This document shows positions 1-12,790 of a stretch of 64,000 bases of DNA, piece after piece. The DNA is from Astrocystis sublimbata (Eukaryota > Ascomycota > Sordariomycetes > Xylariales > Xylariaceae). Where the stretch lies: NCBI GenBank assembly GCA_022453515.1, contig JAJNNY010000002.1:930001-994000 (forward strand), written 5' to 3'. Under the pieces are notes generated by a model. That model was given only the letters and a program-made list of their open reading frames with translations, made no database searches and was not told the DNA's origin. Each line of letters opens with the position of its first letter. Within the stretch, counting starts at the first letter, position 1. The translations under genes were made by a program, and so were the position numbers.

Positions 1-1337
1 TGCCCCCGCACATCTACGTGTCTTTAATTGTGTTATCATGGGGCATCATCGCCTCGTTGCAGGCTGTCGTTACGAGTTATCCGTTGCTGATAGCGCTGCG
101 CGTGCTCTTGGGCATTGGCGAAGCTGGCTTTGCGGGAGTTCCTTTTTATCTGTCATTCTTCTTCAAGAGACGCGAGTTGGCGTTCAGAACCGCGCTCTTC
201 ATTTCTGGTCAGTTCTCTAGTCTCCTATGCGTGCCCACGGCTAGATGCTTCGTCTTCCATCAAAATCCATGTCTCCTGGGAGTACAATCTGACGTTGATG
301 CAGCTGCTCCGCTCGCATCCGCATTTGCCGGCTTCATAGCATCCCTCATAATTTGGCTTGGGGACAGCTTGCCGATCGCTTCCTGGCGGCTTCTGTTTCT
401 TATTGAGGGGTTCCCCTCAATCATCGTCGCAACCATAGCGTGGGGCGTTATACCCGATGCTCCGGAAACGACGCCGTACCTGCGCCCACGAGAGCGCAAG
501 ATCGCCCTTCTGCGCATGCAGCACGAGAAAGCGGACCAAGACACCGGCCACAGACGGTCCTCGTTTTCATCGACATCGACGCGTCAGAAGAAGCCGGCGT
601 CCTCGACCTCGGGCCTCAAGGCCAAGGAGGTTCTTTCCGTTTTCAAAGACCCCAAAGCCTGGCTGACGGCCTTTATGCTCTTCCTCGCCAACATGGCCTA
701 CAGCACCATGCCGGCCTTCCTTCCCACTATCCTCAAGGACATGGGCCATAGCGAGCTGACGGCAGAAGCCCTGTCGGCGCCGCCGCATCTGCTTGCCTTC
801 GTTGTTGTCATTCTCACCGCCTACTTTTCGGATCGTGCCGAGACCCGCTCGCCCTTCATCGCGGCGCATGCGCTGCTCTCGGCATCCGGGTACCTCGTGC
901 TCGCCCTCGCGCGGCCCCTCGGAGACGGCATCATCAGCCCCACGGTGCGCTACCTCGCCGTGTATCCGGCGGCCGTAGGCTTCTTCAGCGTCGTCGTCCT
1001 GGTGCTCGCGTGGTCTGTGAACAACCAGCCGAGCGAAGGACGCAGGGGCGGCGGGTTCGCGCTTCTCCAGATCGTCGGACAGTTCGGCCCGCTTCTCGGC
1101 GCGCAGCTGTACCCGGATCGCGACGCACCGTACTTCGAGACGGGCATGTGGGCTTGCGCGGCGGCCATGGCTGGCGTGGCGGTGCTTTCGATGGTCTTGA
1201 GGGTCTATCTGCTATGGTTGAATCGCAAATTGGACAGGGAGGAAGGCCAGACAGGGGGCCAGGATGTGGAAGCAGAGATCGAGAGGCTTGTGGGCTCAGA
1301 GAGTAAGGAGAGGGCTAAGTTCAGATATATACTGTGA
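1..1337 (+). CDS. MFS transporter, allantoate permease (Dal5)-like, 5' partial
   Basis: This is the 3' part of a 12-helix major facilitator of the anion:cation symporter/allantoate permease type. The reading frame is open from base 3, so the first exon(s) lie outside the window. A frame-preserving intron of 96 nt is likely at 208-303 (donor gtcagt, branch ctgac, acceptor gcag). Removing it joins RTALFIS to AAPLASAFAGF and deletes a non-membrane insert. Visible family traits are the helix-rich start (GIIASLQAVVTSYP, then LLGIGEAGFAGVPFYLSFFF), the WRLLFLIEG segment after the splice, a charged central loop rich in Ser and Lys, and NQPSEGRRGGGFALLQIVGQFGPLLG in the second half. The family carries organic anions and small nitrogen compounds across the plasma membrane; the substrate here cannot be read. 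The C-terminal tail is acidic and ends at a TGA. Confidence 0.85.
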   Translation, partial: PPHIYVSLIVLSWGIIASLQAVVTSYPLLIALRVLLGIGEAGFAGVPFYLSFFFKRRELAFRTALFISGQFSSLLCVPTARCFVFHQNPCLLGVQSDVDAAAPLASAFAGFIASLIIWLGDSLPIASWRLLFLIEGFPSIIVATIAWGVIPDAPETTPYLRPRERKIALLRMQHEKADQDTGHRRSSFSSTSTRQKKPASSTSGLKAKEVLSVFKDPKAWLTAFMLFLANMAYSTMPAFLPTILKDMGHSELTAEALSAPPHLLAFVVVILTAYFSDRAETRSPFIAAHALLSASGYLVLALARPLGDGIISPTVRYLAVYPAAVGFFSVVVLVLAWSVNNQPSEGRRGGGFALLQIVGQFGPLLGAQLYPDRDAPYFETGMWACAAAMAGVAVLSMVLRVYLLWLNRKLDREEGQTGGQDVEAEIERLVGSESKERAKFRYIL

Positions 1338-4300
1338 TCGGCCAACCACAACCTCTGTCTCATTAAAGTTCTATAGTGCCGCACGGCTGTTCAAGTTTGA
1401 ATTGGCATCTGGGCAGTTCGTATTGCATGATTGATTGTTCAGTAGAGAGGCAGCAAAGTTCTACTAGTAGAACGCGCGAGTTGATATTCTGTCTCGCAAT
1501 ATTTTACCAAGATTTACCAAGATTGACAGGACATACAACTTGACGCTATGTATGAAGTTTGTTTCGTGAAAGAGGGAATACATGTAAGCCTAGCTACAGA
1601 CACTAACTAAACGTCATTCCCTCAGTCATGCTGGCGGTGCCCCTACATACATAGGTACCCCTATTATATAGCTCCAGCATGTCATGATGATGGCCTGTCA
1701 TGTCGGGTCTAAGTCAGTTGCAAGTTCTGATCTTTTCGTCCAATAGTATTTCCATTTCCGACGGGGTTGGCTGATTAAGCCGACACGTTCTATTCTAGCG
1801 CGCCGTGGGTGTATAGATGGGAATTCGGCAAAGCAGGTCTCGAAAATCACATACCGCTTGCACAACATACCGGACTCGGGTATGTCGAGGCCTGAATGAC
1901 GTAAATGTTGGGTAGGAGGTATCTTACATCTGCAGGAACCGGCGACGTGGGAATCCTCGTATGGATCTCGTCGCTCCGGAGGTCCGACGATTACCGCAAG
2001 ATATCCGGACAACGATGATAGGTGATCTAGCGAGTTCGCCACAACAGTTTAATCTGGATCGACTTTTACTGAGTACCTACCTACCTACTTAAGGTAAGCA
2101 TGCCATTGTGGGTTGGGTTGTATGTTGCAATCAAGGTATCGCGCGAGATCTCTTCTGCGCTGCATACGAAGAGGGTTGCAGTTCTCTACAACACTTAGTA
2201 CACACCCACTAATGATTCACGAAAGACAGCAATTGCAAATCAAGGTTACCGTACTTGCATCATTGGGTGCATAATGCCCAGGTGGTGACCTGGATCGACG
2301 CTGCGCAAATGGCAAATCATGTCGCTCTGTGAAATCTGTTAATAAGCACCAGTTGTGCTACATCTCACAGTCGATATCCCGCGCAAGTAGAAAATACGAT
2401 CGGATTCACTTCCGAGGGCACAATACTAGTGAAAGCACAGCATACATAGGTACATCAAGGTCGAATTAGATGGGCCTCCAAGAGGGTGTATAAGATCCGC
2501 AGGTGGGCGGGCGGGCGCTGGGAGCTGATGTAGATCTCCACGACAGACTTTTGTTGTCTAAGATGTGTTGGCTTTTTGGCATTTCTCTGCCTTCTTTTAG
2601 GCTCATAGACTACTATAATCCATCGTGGATATGATATTTGTCTCCTACTTCACAAGGCTGACACGTCAACCGTCGTATATCTTGATTACTGTATCTAGTC
2701 ACCATAGATGTCTTACTCGTCACCCTCAAATACCCAGTAGTGAGAGTTGCCTGCCAGGCAGACTACTTGCCTAGGTAGTATTGGGGTTATGTTTGAGATT
2801 AAATAAGATGTCGTACAAAGCGAGATCCAGGTTCCACAACATCTGGCCAAGGACAACCATCCATCCACATCACATCGGAGGTCTTCGAGATTTGTTGCTT
2901 ATCTCTCTCTTCCCGCGGAGTACGTGTTGGCTTGCGTGGTCGTACTATCCAGCAGACGCCACTCGCCTTTGATCGTTCTCACACAAGTCTGTAAGTATGG
3001 GTGTGCTTGTTTACCAGAAACGTATCCGTGATCACTTGATGATTGCATGGTACTTGATGTGAAGGATGGATCGGTTTCAAGGATAGCAAAAGCCTCCAAT
3101 GTCATGGAGATGTCATACTACTACCAATTTCTAGGAACAGTAGAGCAAAGTAGAGTTCAGCGGGAGGCAGCGACGTGTGTCGGGCCGGCCATTTATGGTT
3201 ATCGGCTATCGTATACCATACATCCGTAATGCATGAATCCAGGATGGGCTTCGCGGAGTCGGTGAAGACTGCAAGCAGTCAAGGGCATACGAAGAACGAC
3301 ATTGGTGGGAGGGGCCAGGCATCTCCTTACGCATGATATGCAACTTCAAGGTTCCGTAGGCGGCCAGGCTGCAAGGCCAAACCTTGCGAATGGAAAGCTG
3401 CGCCATTCAACAAGGTAAAGAAAGGTCGGCTTGCATATAGTATGTACAATGTAGGTCTCGTACATCGAAGCAGAGCACTTGTTCGGATTCGCAGGCCGAG
3501 GAAGTACCGTCTGTATGTCGTCCATGGAGTTCTCGACTCTCCTGAATGTCCAGATTCTTTTCCTTGGCCTCTCCTACAGCCTACTTCTTCAAACTCACTT
3601 AGGTTTACAACTTATGTCAAACATTTAGCTTACCAACCTATAATCCTCCTTAGAGGGATTCATCTTATCAACGTTCGTTTTGACATTCACCCACGGCTGG
3701 CATCCAACTGATCTGCCATCAGACGTTTAACACACATCGACGAAGGAGCAAGTCGGAAGTTTTTGCCCACAACGAGGAGAAAATACCCTCAGGTTGCTGA
3801 GTAGAGGAAACACCACGACCCAGACTCCTGGCCATCAGGAAAGGAAGAAAAACACCAATGAGGATAACTACGAGCAACGTTTAGCTCAGACTATAACGTC
3901 TGAATCACCAAACGAAGAACCTGCTCTTGTAAACGGAGAATACAGAACATGTCCTACAGATCGAGAAAAGCGAGCAGCTGCCTTCTCAGGAGAGACGCCA
4001 CCACTGGGAATTGGTCTGCGATCCCAAGTCCGGAACCAATGCCGTCAACTCATCCTGTATGTTACCAGTTCTTTTATACTGCGAATGTTTGGTCCATTCT
4101 TCTTTATGGACACTTGTACAACCAAGGTGTAATGATGAGCCTCATGCGTGTCGAGAAGACGTTCTCGTTACTGAGGGACCAAGGGCACGACAGGGGAACA
4201 AAGGCAAAAAAAAAAAAAAAAAAAAAAAAAAGGGTCGGCACTTTGATTTGGTAATTTTCTTTGATTCCACTGAGCTGGGGAAGATGAGCCTGAGAGAACC

Positions 4301-4402
4301 GAGTCGAAGTTAACATCCATCGAATAGTTGCAGCCAGCAGTCCAGCATGGCCCTCCCTACATCTCAACAACAGTGGCCCTCGTAGGCGGCGTGCCGACGT
4401 TG
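1338..4402. other. intergenic, 3.1 kb, no gene supported
   Basis: No reading frame here has both an ATG start and protein-like composition. It holds scattered CTACCTACCT-type words (for example near 2070-2092), a run of 26 adenines at 4206-4231, and the presumed promoter and 5' leader of the DUF3112 gene. An unidentified first exon of that gene could lie just before 4334. Confidence 0.6.
4206..4231 (+). repeat. poly(A) tract, 26 bases
   Basis: An uninterrupted run of 26 A lies about 170 bases upstream of the first in-frame ATG of the following gene. Such tracts can exclude nucleosomes in fungal promoters, but a poly(A) tail left by a retroposed copy or a slippage expansion is also possible. 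No retro-element coding sequence was seen beside it. Confidence 0.8.
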
Positions 4403-6235
4403 ATGGTCGACATCCCCATCGCCTCGGTGCTTCTCGCGCTCTTCGTCGCGTCGGCGGCGGCGCACATGGCGATCCTGCACATCAACAAGCACCGCGGGAT
4501 CAAGTTTCTTTTCTCCGGGATGTTGTTCGCGGTATGTTTCCTACGTTCCGTGGCGCTGGCCATGCGCATCGTGTGGACCATGTACCCGCACACGGCCAAC
4601 GTGGCCATTGCGTCCGGGATCCTGACGCAGTGCGGCTGTGTCATCGTATTCGTGGTCAACCTGCTCTTCGCGCAGCGCGTCGTGCGGGCCTACCACCCGC
4701 GCTTCGGCTGGCACCCTGCCGCGGCCGTGCTCTTCCGCTTCCTCATCGCCTGCGCCGTCGCCTCGCTCGTCATGATCATCGCCGTCACGCTGCAGACCTT
4801 CTTCACTCTCGACGAGGAGATCCGCCGCGCCGACCGCATCGTGCAGCTCTTCGCCGGCACCTACATGGCCGTGCTGGCCTTCGTGCCTCTCCCCGTTGTC
4901 GCCCTGGCGGCGCTGATTCCGCGCGGCGGTGGTGGCAAGCGAAAGAAGAAGAATAACAAGAAGCAGGACCATAGCTTGTCCCAAGACCAGGACCAAAACC
5001 AGGACCAAAGCCAGGACCAAAACCAAGACCAAAATCAAGAGCAAGACCAGAAACAGCGCCCGATCGAGAAGTTCGGCGCCGGCCGCTGGCGCACCAAGCT
5101 ATGGCTGCTCTGCATCACGTCCGCCCTGGCGACGCTGGGCGCCGCCTTCCGCGTGTACACGGGGTACGTGCCGCGGCCGGCGAGCGATCCGGCCTGGTAC
5201 CATAGCCGCGGGTGCTACTATAGCTTCAACTACGTCACGGACCTGCTCATTTCGACGGCGTACTTGTTCTGGCGCTTCGACCGGCGCTTCGTCGTGCCCA
5301 ACGGGTCCAAGGGGCCGGGCGACTACGGCAAGAACTACAGCGGCGGCAGCGACATCGTGCGCCAGCCGTCTGTTGGATCCGGGTCTGGGTCCTCGGACGT
5401 CGGCACAGACGAGAAGGGGAGGGAGAAGGGGAAACGAGAGAGCGATGAGGAGCCCATAAAGGCAGCAGCAGCAGCAGAAGCAGAAGCAGCACGCCATCTG
5501 TCTCTGGACGACGAGAAAGGGGGAGTCGAACGAAAGATGCAGGATAAAGAGACGGAAAAGGGGAAAGTGAGTAGTAGAGACGACCTGGAGCGCGACGTAA
5601 AGGAAAAGGAGGCAACTACTGCTGCTCCGACCTGCATGGACAGTGGTACCCAGACAGAGAACGAAGACCTCCCAGCAGCTCCCCAGTACACGTACTACGC
5701 CAATGGCGAGCGTTCTCCCTGGCCGTTCCGGGCATCGTGGGCGGCGCGCAACAACAGTGACGACGGATCTCTGCCGTCGTCGGACGTTCCGCCCCCTGAA
5801 GTCTACAGCGACATCGCCGAGTCGACGCCGTTCGACCAGTTCCCCGTCGTCGACGATACGGCTGCACAGAGCTCCAACAACGCAACCCTTGTCGGAGAGA
5901 CGTCGAGCGGGAGTGGCAGGGAGCTAGAGGACACCTATACCCCAGAACCCCCCCATCTCAGACCGTGGTATCAGCAAATGCTCATGGAGCGACTGCAGCG
6001 CGGGCGGCCAGACATGTGCGACCAGGAATACACTGCGCACGAGGCAGTGCACAACAGCGCGAGTCCACACGACGAGACGCTCGGCTTCCCTTTTGCTGAC
6101 AGTCTCAACCGCAGTAACAGCATGTCTGGCTACTGGATGGCTAGCTCCAGCCGGGCGCGGGATCGGGCTTCTCTCAACAGGAGCATGAGCTGCAAGGAGC
6201 CCGAGACCTATAGTCCGCCCGGAGGATGGATATAA
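4403..6235 (+). CDS. DUF3112-type fungal multi-pass membrane protein
   Basis: I recognise this as a member of the fungal DUF3112 family, whose function is unknown. It has about seven hydrophobic segments in the first 290 residues, with family-like motifs: AAHMAILHINKHRGIKFLFSG after the first helix, then LRSVALAMRIVW, RYHPRFGWHP-like text, EKFGAGRWRTKLW and the closing VVPNGSKGPGDYG. The first in-frame ATG is at 4403. The frame before it (from 4328, after a stop at 4325) reads GPPYISTTVALVGGVPT, which also resembles the family, so a short upstream exon spliced near 4334 is likely and was not found. A cytoplasmic loop carries a low-complexity Gln/Asp/Asn stretch encoded at 4978-5055. The C-terminal 320 residues are hydrophilic with an Ala/Glu run (5461-5492) and Ser-rich parts. 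Orphan G-protein-coupled-receptor-like topology is a guess only. Confidence 0.8.
   Translation: MVDIPIASVLLALFVASAAAHMAILHINKHRGIKFLFSGMLFAVCFLRSVALAMRIVWTMYPHTANVAIASGILTQCGCVIVFVVNLLFAQRVVRAYHPRFGWHPAAAVLFRFLIACAVASLVMIIAVTLQTFFTLDEEIRRADRIVQLFAGTYMAVLAFVPLPVVALAALIPRGGGGKRKKKNNKKQDHSLSQDQDQNQDQSQDQNQDQNQEQDQKQRPIEKFGAGRWRTKLWLLCITSALATLGAAFRVYTGYVPRPASDPAWYHSRGCYYSFNYVTDLLISTAYLFWRFDRRFVVPNGSKGPGDYGKNYSGGSDIVRQPSVGSGSGSSDVGTDEKGREKGKRESDEEPIKAAAAAEAEAARHLSLDDEKGGVERKMQDKETEKGKVSSRDDLERDVKEKEATTAAPTCMDSGTQTENEDLPAAPQYTYYANGERSPWPFRASWAARNNSDDGSLPSSDVPPPEVYSDIAESTPFDQFPVVDDTAAQSSNNATLVGETSSGSGRELEDTYTPEPPHLRPWYQQMLMERLQRGRPDMCDQEYTAHEAVHNSASPHDETLGFPFADSLNRSNSMSGYWMASSSRARDRASLNRSMSCKEPETYSPPGGWI
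4978..5055 (+). repeat. in-frame minisatellite coding for Gln-Asp/Asn repeats
   Basis: Imperfect six-base units of the type CCAGGA and CCAAAA run in frame and encode alternating Gln with Asp, Asn, Ser or Glu in a loop between membrane segments of the DUF3112 protein. Sequence flanking the tract is conserved membrane protein, so the tract is an insertion that should vary in length among strains. Confidence 0.8.
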
Positions 6236-6946
6236 GCAGACAGCCACACCGCGGCTGTTGATGCATAGGCGGCATGAATCCATGTCCTCTGTCCACATGA
6301 CCTTTTGAGGGCGACACATATAGCAGGCCACATGAGGAATCGGGCCCAAGATAGGGGAGAGCAAATGCTTGCCGTTGTGTGCAAATCTAAGAAAACCTGT
6401 ACTGAGTATGAATAAGCCATGTGAACGAATTGGAATATGTAATTGTTGTTTCTCTAAGATTGGTAGACTCGGCAACTATAGGCGTGGTGTGGCAATGGCT
6501 ATCACCTGAAAAGGATATCAGCTGCCGAAACCCCGGCTTCATATCCACGAACGATGGTTTTCTTATTTTGCATATTACTGATTTCTTTGCGGATACATGC
6601 ATTTCGTAGGCACACGCTGATGTTCATCACAACGGGCTTCGTCTCTCATCAAAATTCTCTCTATTCGCGAGAATATCTAAGTGCCCTTTTCTCTTGGAGT
6701 ATACTTTTCTCCTCATGCCAAACAGTATCGAAGTCTTGGGTGAATCATGAGGAATGAATGTTCAGGGCATCTCAACACCCCAAGGTGGTGTCTGAAGTGC
6801 TCTGCAAAGACGTCACCCTAGCGGCTCTAAGTGATCGTACATGACTTTGAGTGATGGGTAAATTTCGGGGCTGACAATCTTGAAGAAAGTCATTGAAGTT
6901 TTGTAGCACGCAACCAGAGGAGTAGGCAACAGGTGACATAAGACGA
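6236..6946. other. convergent intergenic region, 0.7 kb
   Basis: This stretch separates the 3' ends of the DUF3112 gene (+) and the PP2A gene (-). It should hold both 3' UTRs. No open frame here looks protein-like. Confidence 0.6.
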
Positions 6947-8404
<1,458 letters not shown>

Positions 8405-10889
8405 GTTGGCTCACGGAGGGAGGTGCGACGGCGGGGGATGGCGGGGGCGGTGTGTTGCAATAGCAATAGTAGATATTTGCTGACTCGTCTCGATCTATCT
8501 ATCTCTGTGGAAGGGGGGCGCGGATGAACAGGAGGGGCGGCGGCGACGTGGTGGTGAGGCGCGCGACAATAGGGCGATAATAGGAGCAGGCGGATTTTGG
8601 TGGAGGACCGGGGTATGGGCGATGATATATGGGCGATGATATTGGGCGGGCGTTGTTGATATGGCGTTGACAGAAAGGTGCAGGTGGCTCGGGTGGTGGG
8701 GTGGATGGATGGCTCGGATGGGACGGGCCTGGCTGGGAGTCTGGCAGTCTGGGACCTGGACGCTGGCTCGCCTGGCTCGCCTGGGGTTGGGTATCGGTAT
8801 CGTCGTCACTCGCCCTGGATCGTTACCTTCCCTTATCACAAGGTACCACAGCGTAACAAGGCTGGCTAAGGCAGGGCACCAAGCTCGCCAAGTGCTGTCT
8901 GTGTTCAAGAGAGGCTGTCGGATCCAGGTAGCGAAGGGGAGGCTGCGCGCTGCAGTCCGATTCTGTGTCGTTGTTCTTTGCAATTTGCGCAGTATTCCGT
9001 TTGTCTGTTGGATGCTGATGGGATGGGTGAAAGGTAAGAGATGCGATGTTGCTCAGGTATGAAGATAGACGGAGGTCCACTAGCACTGGGGGCTAGGTAG
9101 GTAGACTGCAGGTGTCGAGGTCCCTTGTAGGTACCTCCGAGATACAGGCCTCACATGCCTGAGTGAGCCCTGTCATGAGCAAGACCCGCTTTTTATACCC
9201 AACCCGAGGTATAAGTATCGTACTGCAAGTACATGCAGCTGTTATTTGCTTATGCCGCTCTGCTGGATCGCCTACAATAGAATGAATATACTATACACTT
9301 CACGAGAACCCTGGGCTTGGGTTGTCCGCTGTGCTGCTTCTTATAATCTGATCCATCTTTCTGGGCTGTTAGGCCTGTTGTAACTACAAAGTATTCAGAG
9401 TGAGAGGATCCAGGTTTCCCCATCACGGCATACAGGGGTAAAGAAGCAGCAAGACATCATCAGAGCTATTTCCGTCTATTTCCACAGATCACCCCTAGGT
9501 AAGCAGTTGGTTTACACACTTCCTCCGGGTCGGAGAAGCCTCTCTCGGTCTCTCGCTTTTCCCCTTTCTAGATCATACACGCAAGTATACATCCGTAGAA
9601 TCTACTACGTACCCAGACCTGTTGATTAGTTCCCGGAAGTCCATACATCCATACTACCTACCAAGTTTATATATCTTTGCTAAGCAGAAGGTATATAAGT
9701 TGGTTCAATACTTATAATAAGCTCAAGTGAAAGAAATAGAGAGAATAATTATTATCTCTTAGTACAGTGTGCATCTGGATTTGGCTGTTGCGTCGTAAGC
9801 AAAAGCACTACGTTAAAGAACTACCTAGCAGGCCCATTCAGTAAGTTCAAGCTGCCACCACGTTGCTGGTTCGCGGAAATCTGCGAGGCTAAACTAGGTG
9901 TTTCCGACTATGACCTCTTTAAGGAACCTACGTAACGTTCGCGAGGCGACGACAGGGATGTCAATGCCAACGCAGCCATGATTCTACATTGGGGATGGAT
10001 TCACAAGAGGGAAGTTCTCGGAAATATCCAGCTTGCTAGGCAAATTCTGCCTGTCCTGACGCCACCAACTAAGATTATATCTAGCTCAAGACTGTCGTTC
10101 CTCAAAGAACTAGCATTCGGCCTTCATGAGAAGCAGTGGAATGATCGTATATCTGAGATTTATTCATCGAAATGCAGATGTCCTAAGAGCGCATAATAAG
10201 CACCGTAGCCCACCGTAGCCCCCTGTGAGTTTAGCACCGATTGGGCCTGGTTATGTGCGCAGAGGGCAGAGAAGTAAGCGATAACTGTGTAGAAGGATGA
10301 ACTGTGTGGGAGTTCTTTTAGTGACTTTTGCGTCCCTTTTTGACAGAGCAAAAAGCTACTTACACAAGGTGTAAAGGCATAAAAGCGGCAAGAACATAAA
10401 AACTCAATAACTCGCAATGAAACTATCATTGAGGAAGTGAATGACTTTATCCGAGTAGGACACTATGACACAGCTGCTGAGGGTTGAAAGGTTGGCCGTT
10501 GGAGTTTTAACAACAAGCGTACGATTGCCGTCAAGGAACTCTGCTATATAAGAGATTGTTTGTTGAACACATGGAAGTACATGAAGTCAAAATAAATAGA
10601 ATACATTTGCAGTATCATATCATAATCACTCGATCCATATATCTGGCATTCGTAACATCCACAAATTCTTGTGTAGTTGCTTTATGTGCATAATGCGATC
10701 TTTTTATTGTTAGCTCTCAGCCTGAAGACAGCATTGTTGAATTCTCCTACTACCTCGGTCGAGGTAAGGGATAGAGCAACAAAGAATACGCCTTCCAAGC
10801 CCAACAGACCCTTCTCCATTATGGCCTCCTTCATAATCTTCCATCTCAGTTCCTTCTTGGCAATCATATTATTGACGTAGTTGTCCGAT
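8405..10889. other. divergent intergenic region, 2.5 kb, no gene supported
   Basis: The first 700 bases are GC-rich and pyrimidine/purine-skewed, as expected for a constitutive fungal promoter of the PP2A gene. The rest is AT-richer with CTACCTACC words near 9650. No spliced or unspliced reading frame looked protein-like. Confidence 0.55.
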
Positions 10890-12447
10890 ATGGCGAGTCC
10901 CCCTTTTCGCGTTATCATTGTTGGGGCTGGGCCAGTCGGGCTATACTTGGCCCACGCTTTGAGTCTGGCGCACATCGACTTTGTTATTCTGGAACGGAGA
11001 AGTTCTATTGTTTTTCAGGGAGGCGCTGGAATTATACTATGGCCTCATTCGGCTCGCCTTTTGGATCAGCTCGGAATACTCAAATATGTCCAGGAGCACT
11101 CATCTGCTCTCCATTCCAAGGCCGAGCTACTAGCTGACGGGCACATCATTGCCGACTATCCCATGTGGGACAAGATAGAGCAGAAGCATGTTCAAATTGT
11201 TGGAAACTTCTAGATGCTTGTTACTGATAACGAGGAGATGCAGGCACGGGTACCCGATGTTACCGCTATTACGAAGAGACCTCCTGAATGTCCTTTACCA
11301 ACAACTGCCAAACAATGACACAGCGGTCAGGTTCGGAGCCGAAGTGACAGATTGTCAAGTGTCCGACAGCGGCGTCTACGTCCATCTCGTAGATGGTACC
11401 ATCGAAGAAGGTTCAGTGGTGGTTGGTGCCGACGGAACCCACAGCAGGGTGAGAAAAGTGATGGAGGTTCTGCAAATGAAAGAGCACCGATGCACAGCAG
11501 AGACTGTCATGGCCGCTAACTACCAGAGCATATATGTCACGGGATCGAACCGGCTAGGCATTCAAGCTGGCGTATTCTTTGAGATGCGCGGCTCAGACAT
11601 TGCTGCGAATCTAGTGACGTCGCCGACGACGTTGATGTTGATACTCTACCGACGCCTCACCACGCCTGTATCGACGCACACTCAGTATACCAGCGCACAA
11701 ATGGACGAGTTTGCAGCTTCGTTCTTCGACATAAATATCGCACCAGGTATCAAATTCGGAGATATCTGGGATAATTTCGACAAGTCATCAGCACGACTCG
11801 TCAATCAGGAGGAAGGTGTTGCTAAGCTATGGTACCACGACCGCATTGTCCTCCTGGGCGACAGTGCTCACAGAATGACAAGCATCAGCGGGTTAGGTGT
11901 GAATGTTGGCCTCCATTCGGCGGCGCTGATTGCCAGCGAGCTTCAGAACTGTCTTGCTTCAAACAAGACGCCTGATACGGTTGTGCTATCACAACTTTTT
12001 GAGAGATGGTTCGTTTACATTGGATGCTTCTGAAACCTGCCCGTCTGCGTGTATTCCTCCCACACAGCACTAATACCTTCGCTACAGTATGTCACTGCCC
12101 CACGTCCGATTGCGACTGAGCGGGAATGAGCATAAATTCCGGTTTAACTAGGTATTGAGTATGCTGCTGTTTAGTAGACTGACCCGGTAACATTAGATCA
12201 TCGTTTTCGCTCAAAGGAATGTGAGCGTATCTTCAATTTCGGCTACACTACTACACGCACCATCACTTGGAGCAGTTGGGGCTACTGGTTGTTTGACCGT
12301 TTCATCTCCCGATTCATGAGCCTGGATAGAGTGCTTGAGGCCAGCATCTATCCGATGATAAGTAATGGACAAATATTGAGCTACGTTCCCTTTGAAGGAA
12401 AAGATACACTTGTACCATGGCGTCGGGTGCCAGACATGAAGCTATGA
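10890..12447 (+). pseudogene. FAD-dependent monooxygenase (PaxM-like), probable damage at 3' splice
   Basis: This is a class A flavin monooxygenase: dinucleotide-binding VIIVGAGPVGLYLAHAL near the start, the DG motif VVVGADGTHSRVR, and the GD motif IVLLGDSAHRMT. Exon 1 is 10890-11185 and exon 2 starts at 11244. Only a GC-AG intron (donor gcatgt, branch tactgataac, acceptor gcag) restores the frame and gives EQKHGYPMLPLLRRDLL. Exon 2 runs to about 12012. Then 12088-12117 reads YVTAPRPIAT, and 12217-12447 reads ECERIFNFGYTTTRTITW through to PWRRVPDMKL and a TGA. The joint between the last two blocks needs a donor at 12118, where the bases are GA, not GT, and an in-frame TGA follows at 12127. 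Family members are mostly secondary-metabolite enzymes, but no biosynthetic partner gene is nearby. It may be a recent pseudogene, or it may use a non-canonical donor. Confidence 0.7.
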
Positions 12448-12790
12448 AGTCACGGAACAACGCAATCAGACTTTCCAGCCAGCAGTCTGAATAATTAGAT
12501 ATCGTTGTAGGCGAGGGTGATGTGCCGACGAAAACCGGGTGATTGGAAATGGGTTGAAAATAGAGTCATCATGCTTCATAGTATTCAGAAGACTGGTCAC
12601 AGCTCATTGGCCCCGCTTACGAACACTTAGAAAAGCATTACATCAAAGAGGGAGGCTCAAGGTATGGCTCATAGGACTCATTTCGTCATGCAATTGAAGG
12701 TTCCACTTTGAAGCTGAAAACAAATCGTGTTTGTATTCTAGGGGTTAAGTAATTCTTGCACCTTAACCAACAAGATGTGCCGCCCCCTTT
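12448..12790. other. convergent intergenic region, 0.34 kb
   Basis: This lies between the 3' ends of the monooxygenase (+) and EXO84 (-). It should contain both 3' UTRs and I see nothing else in it. Confidence 0.55.

Noticed and set aside
1698..2042. Open frame of 114 codons on the minus strand
   Set aside because: It starts with GTG, has no ATG near its start, and shows no protein-like composition or splice context.
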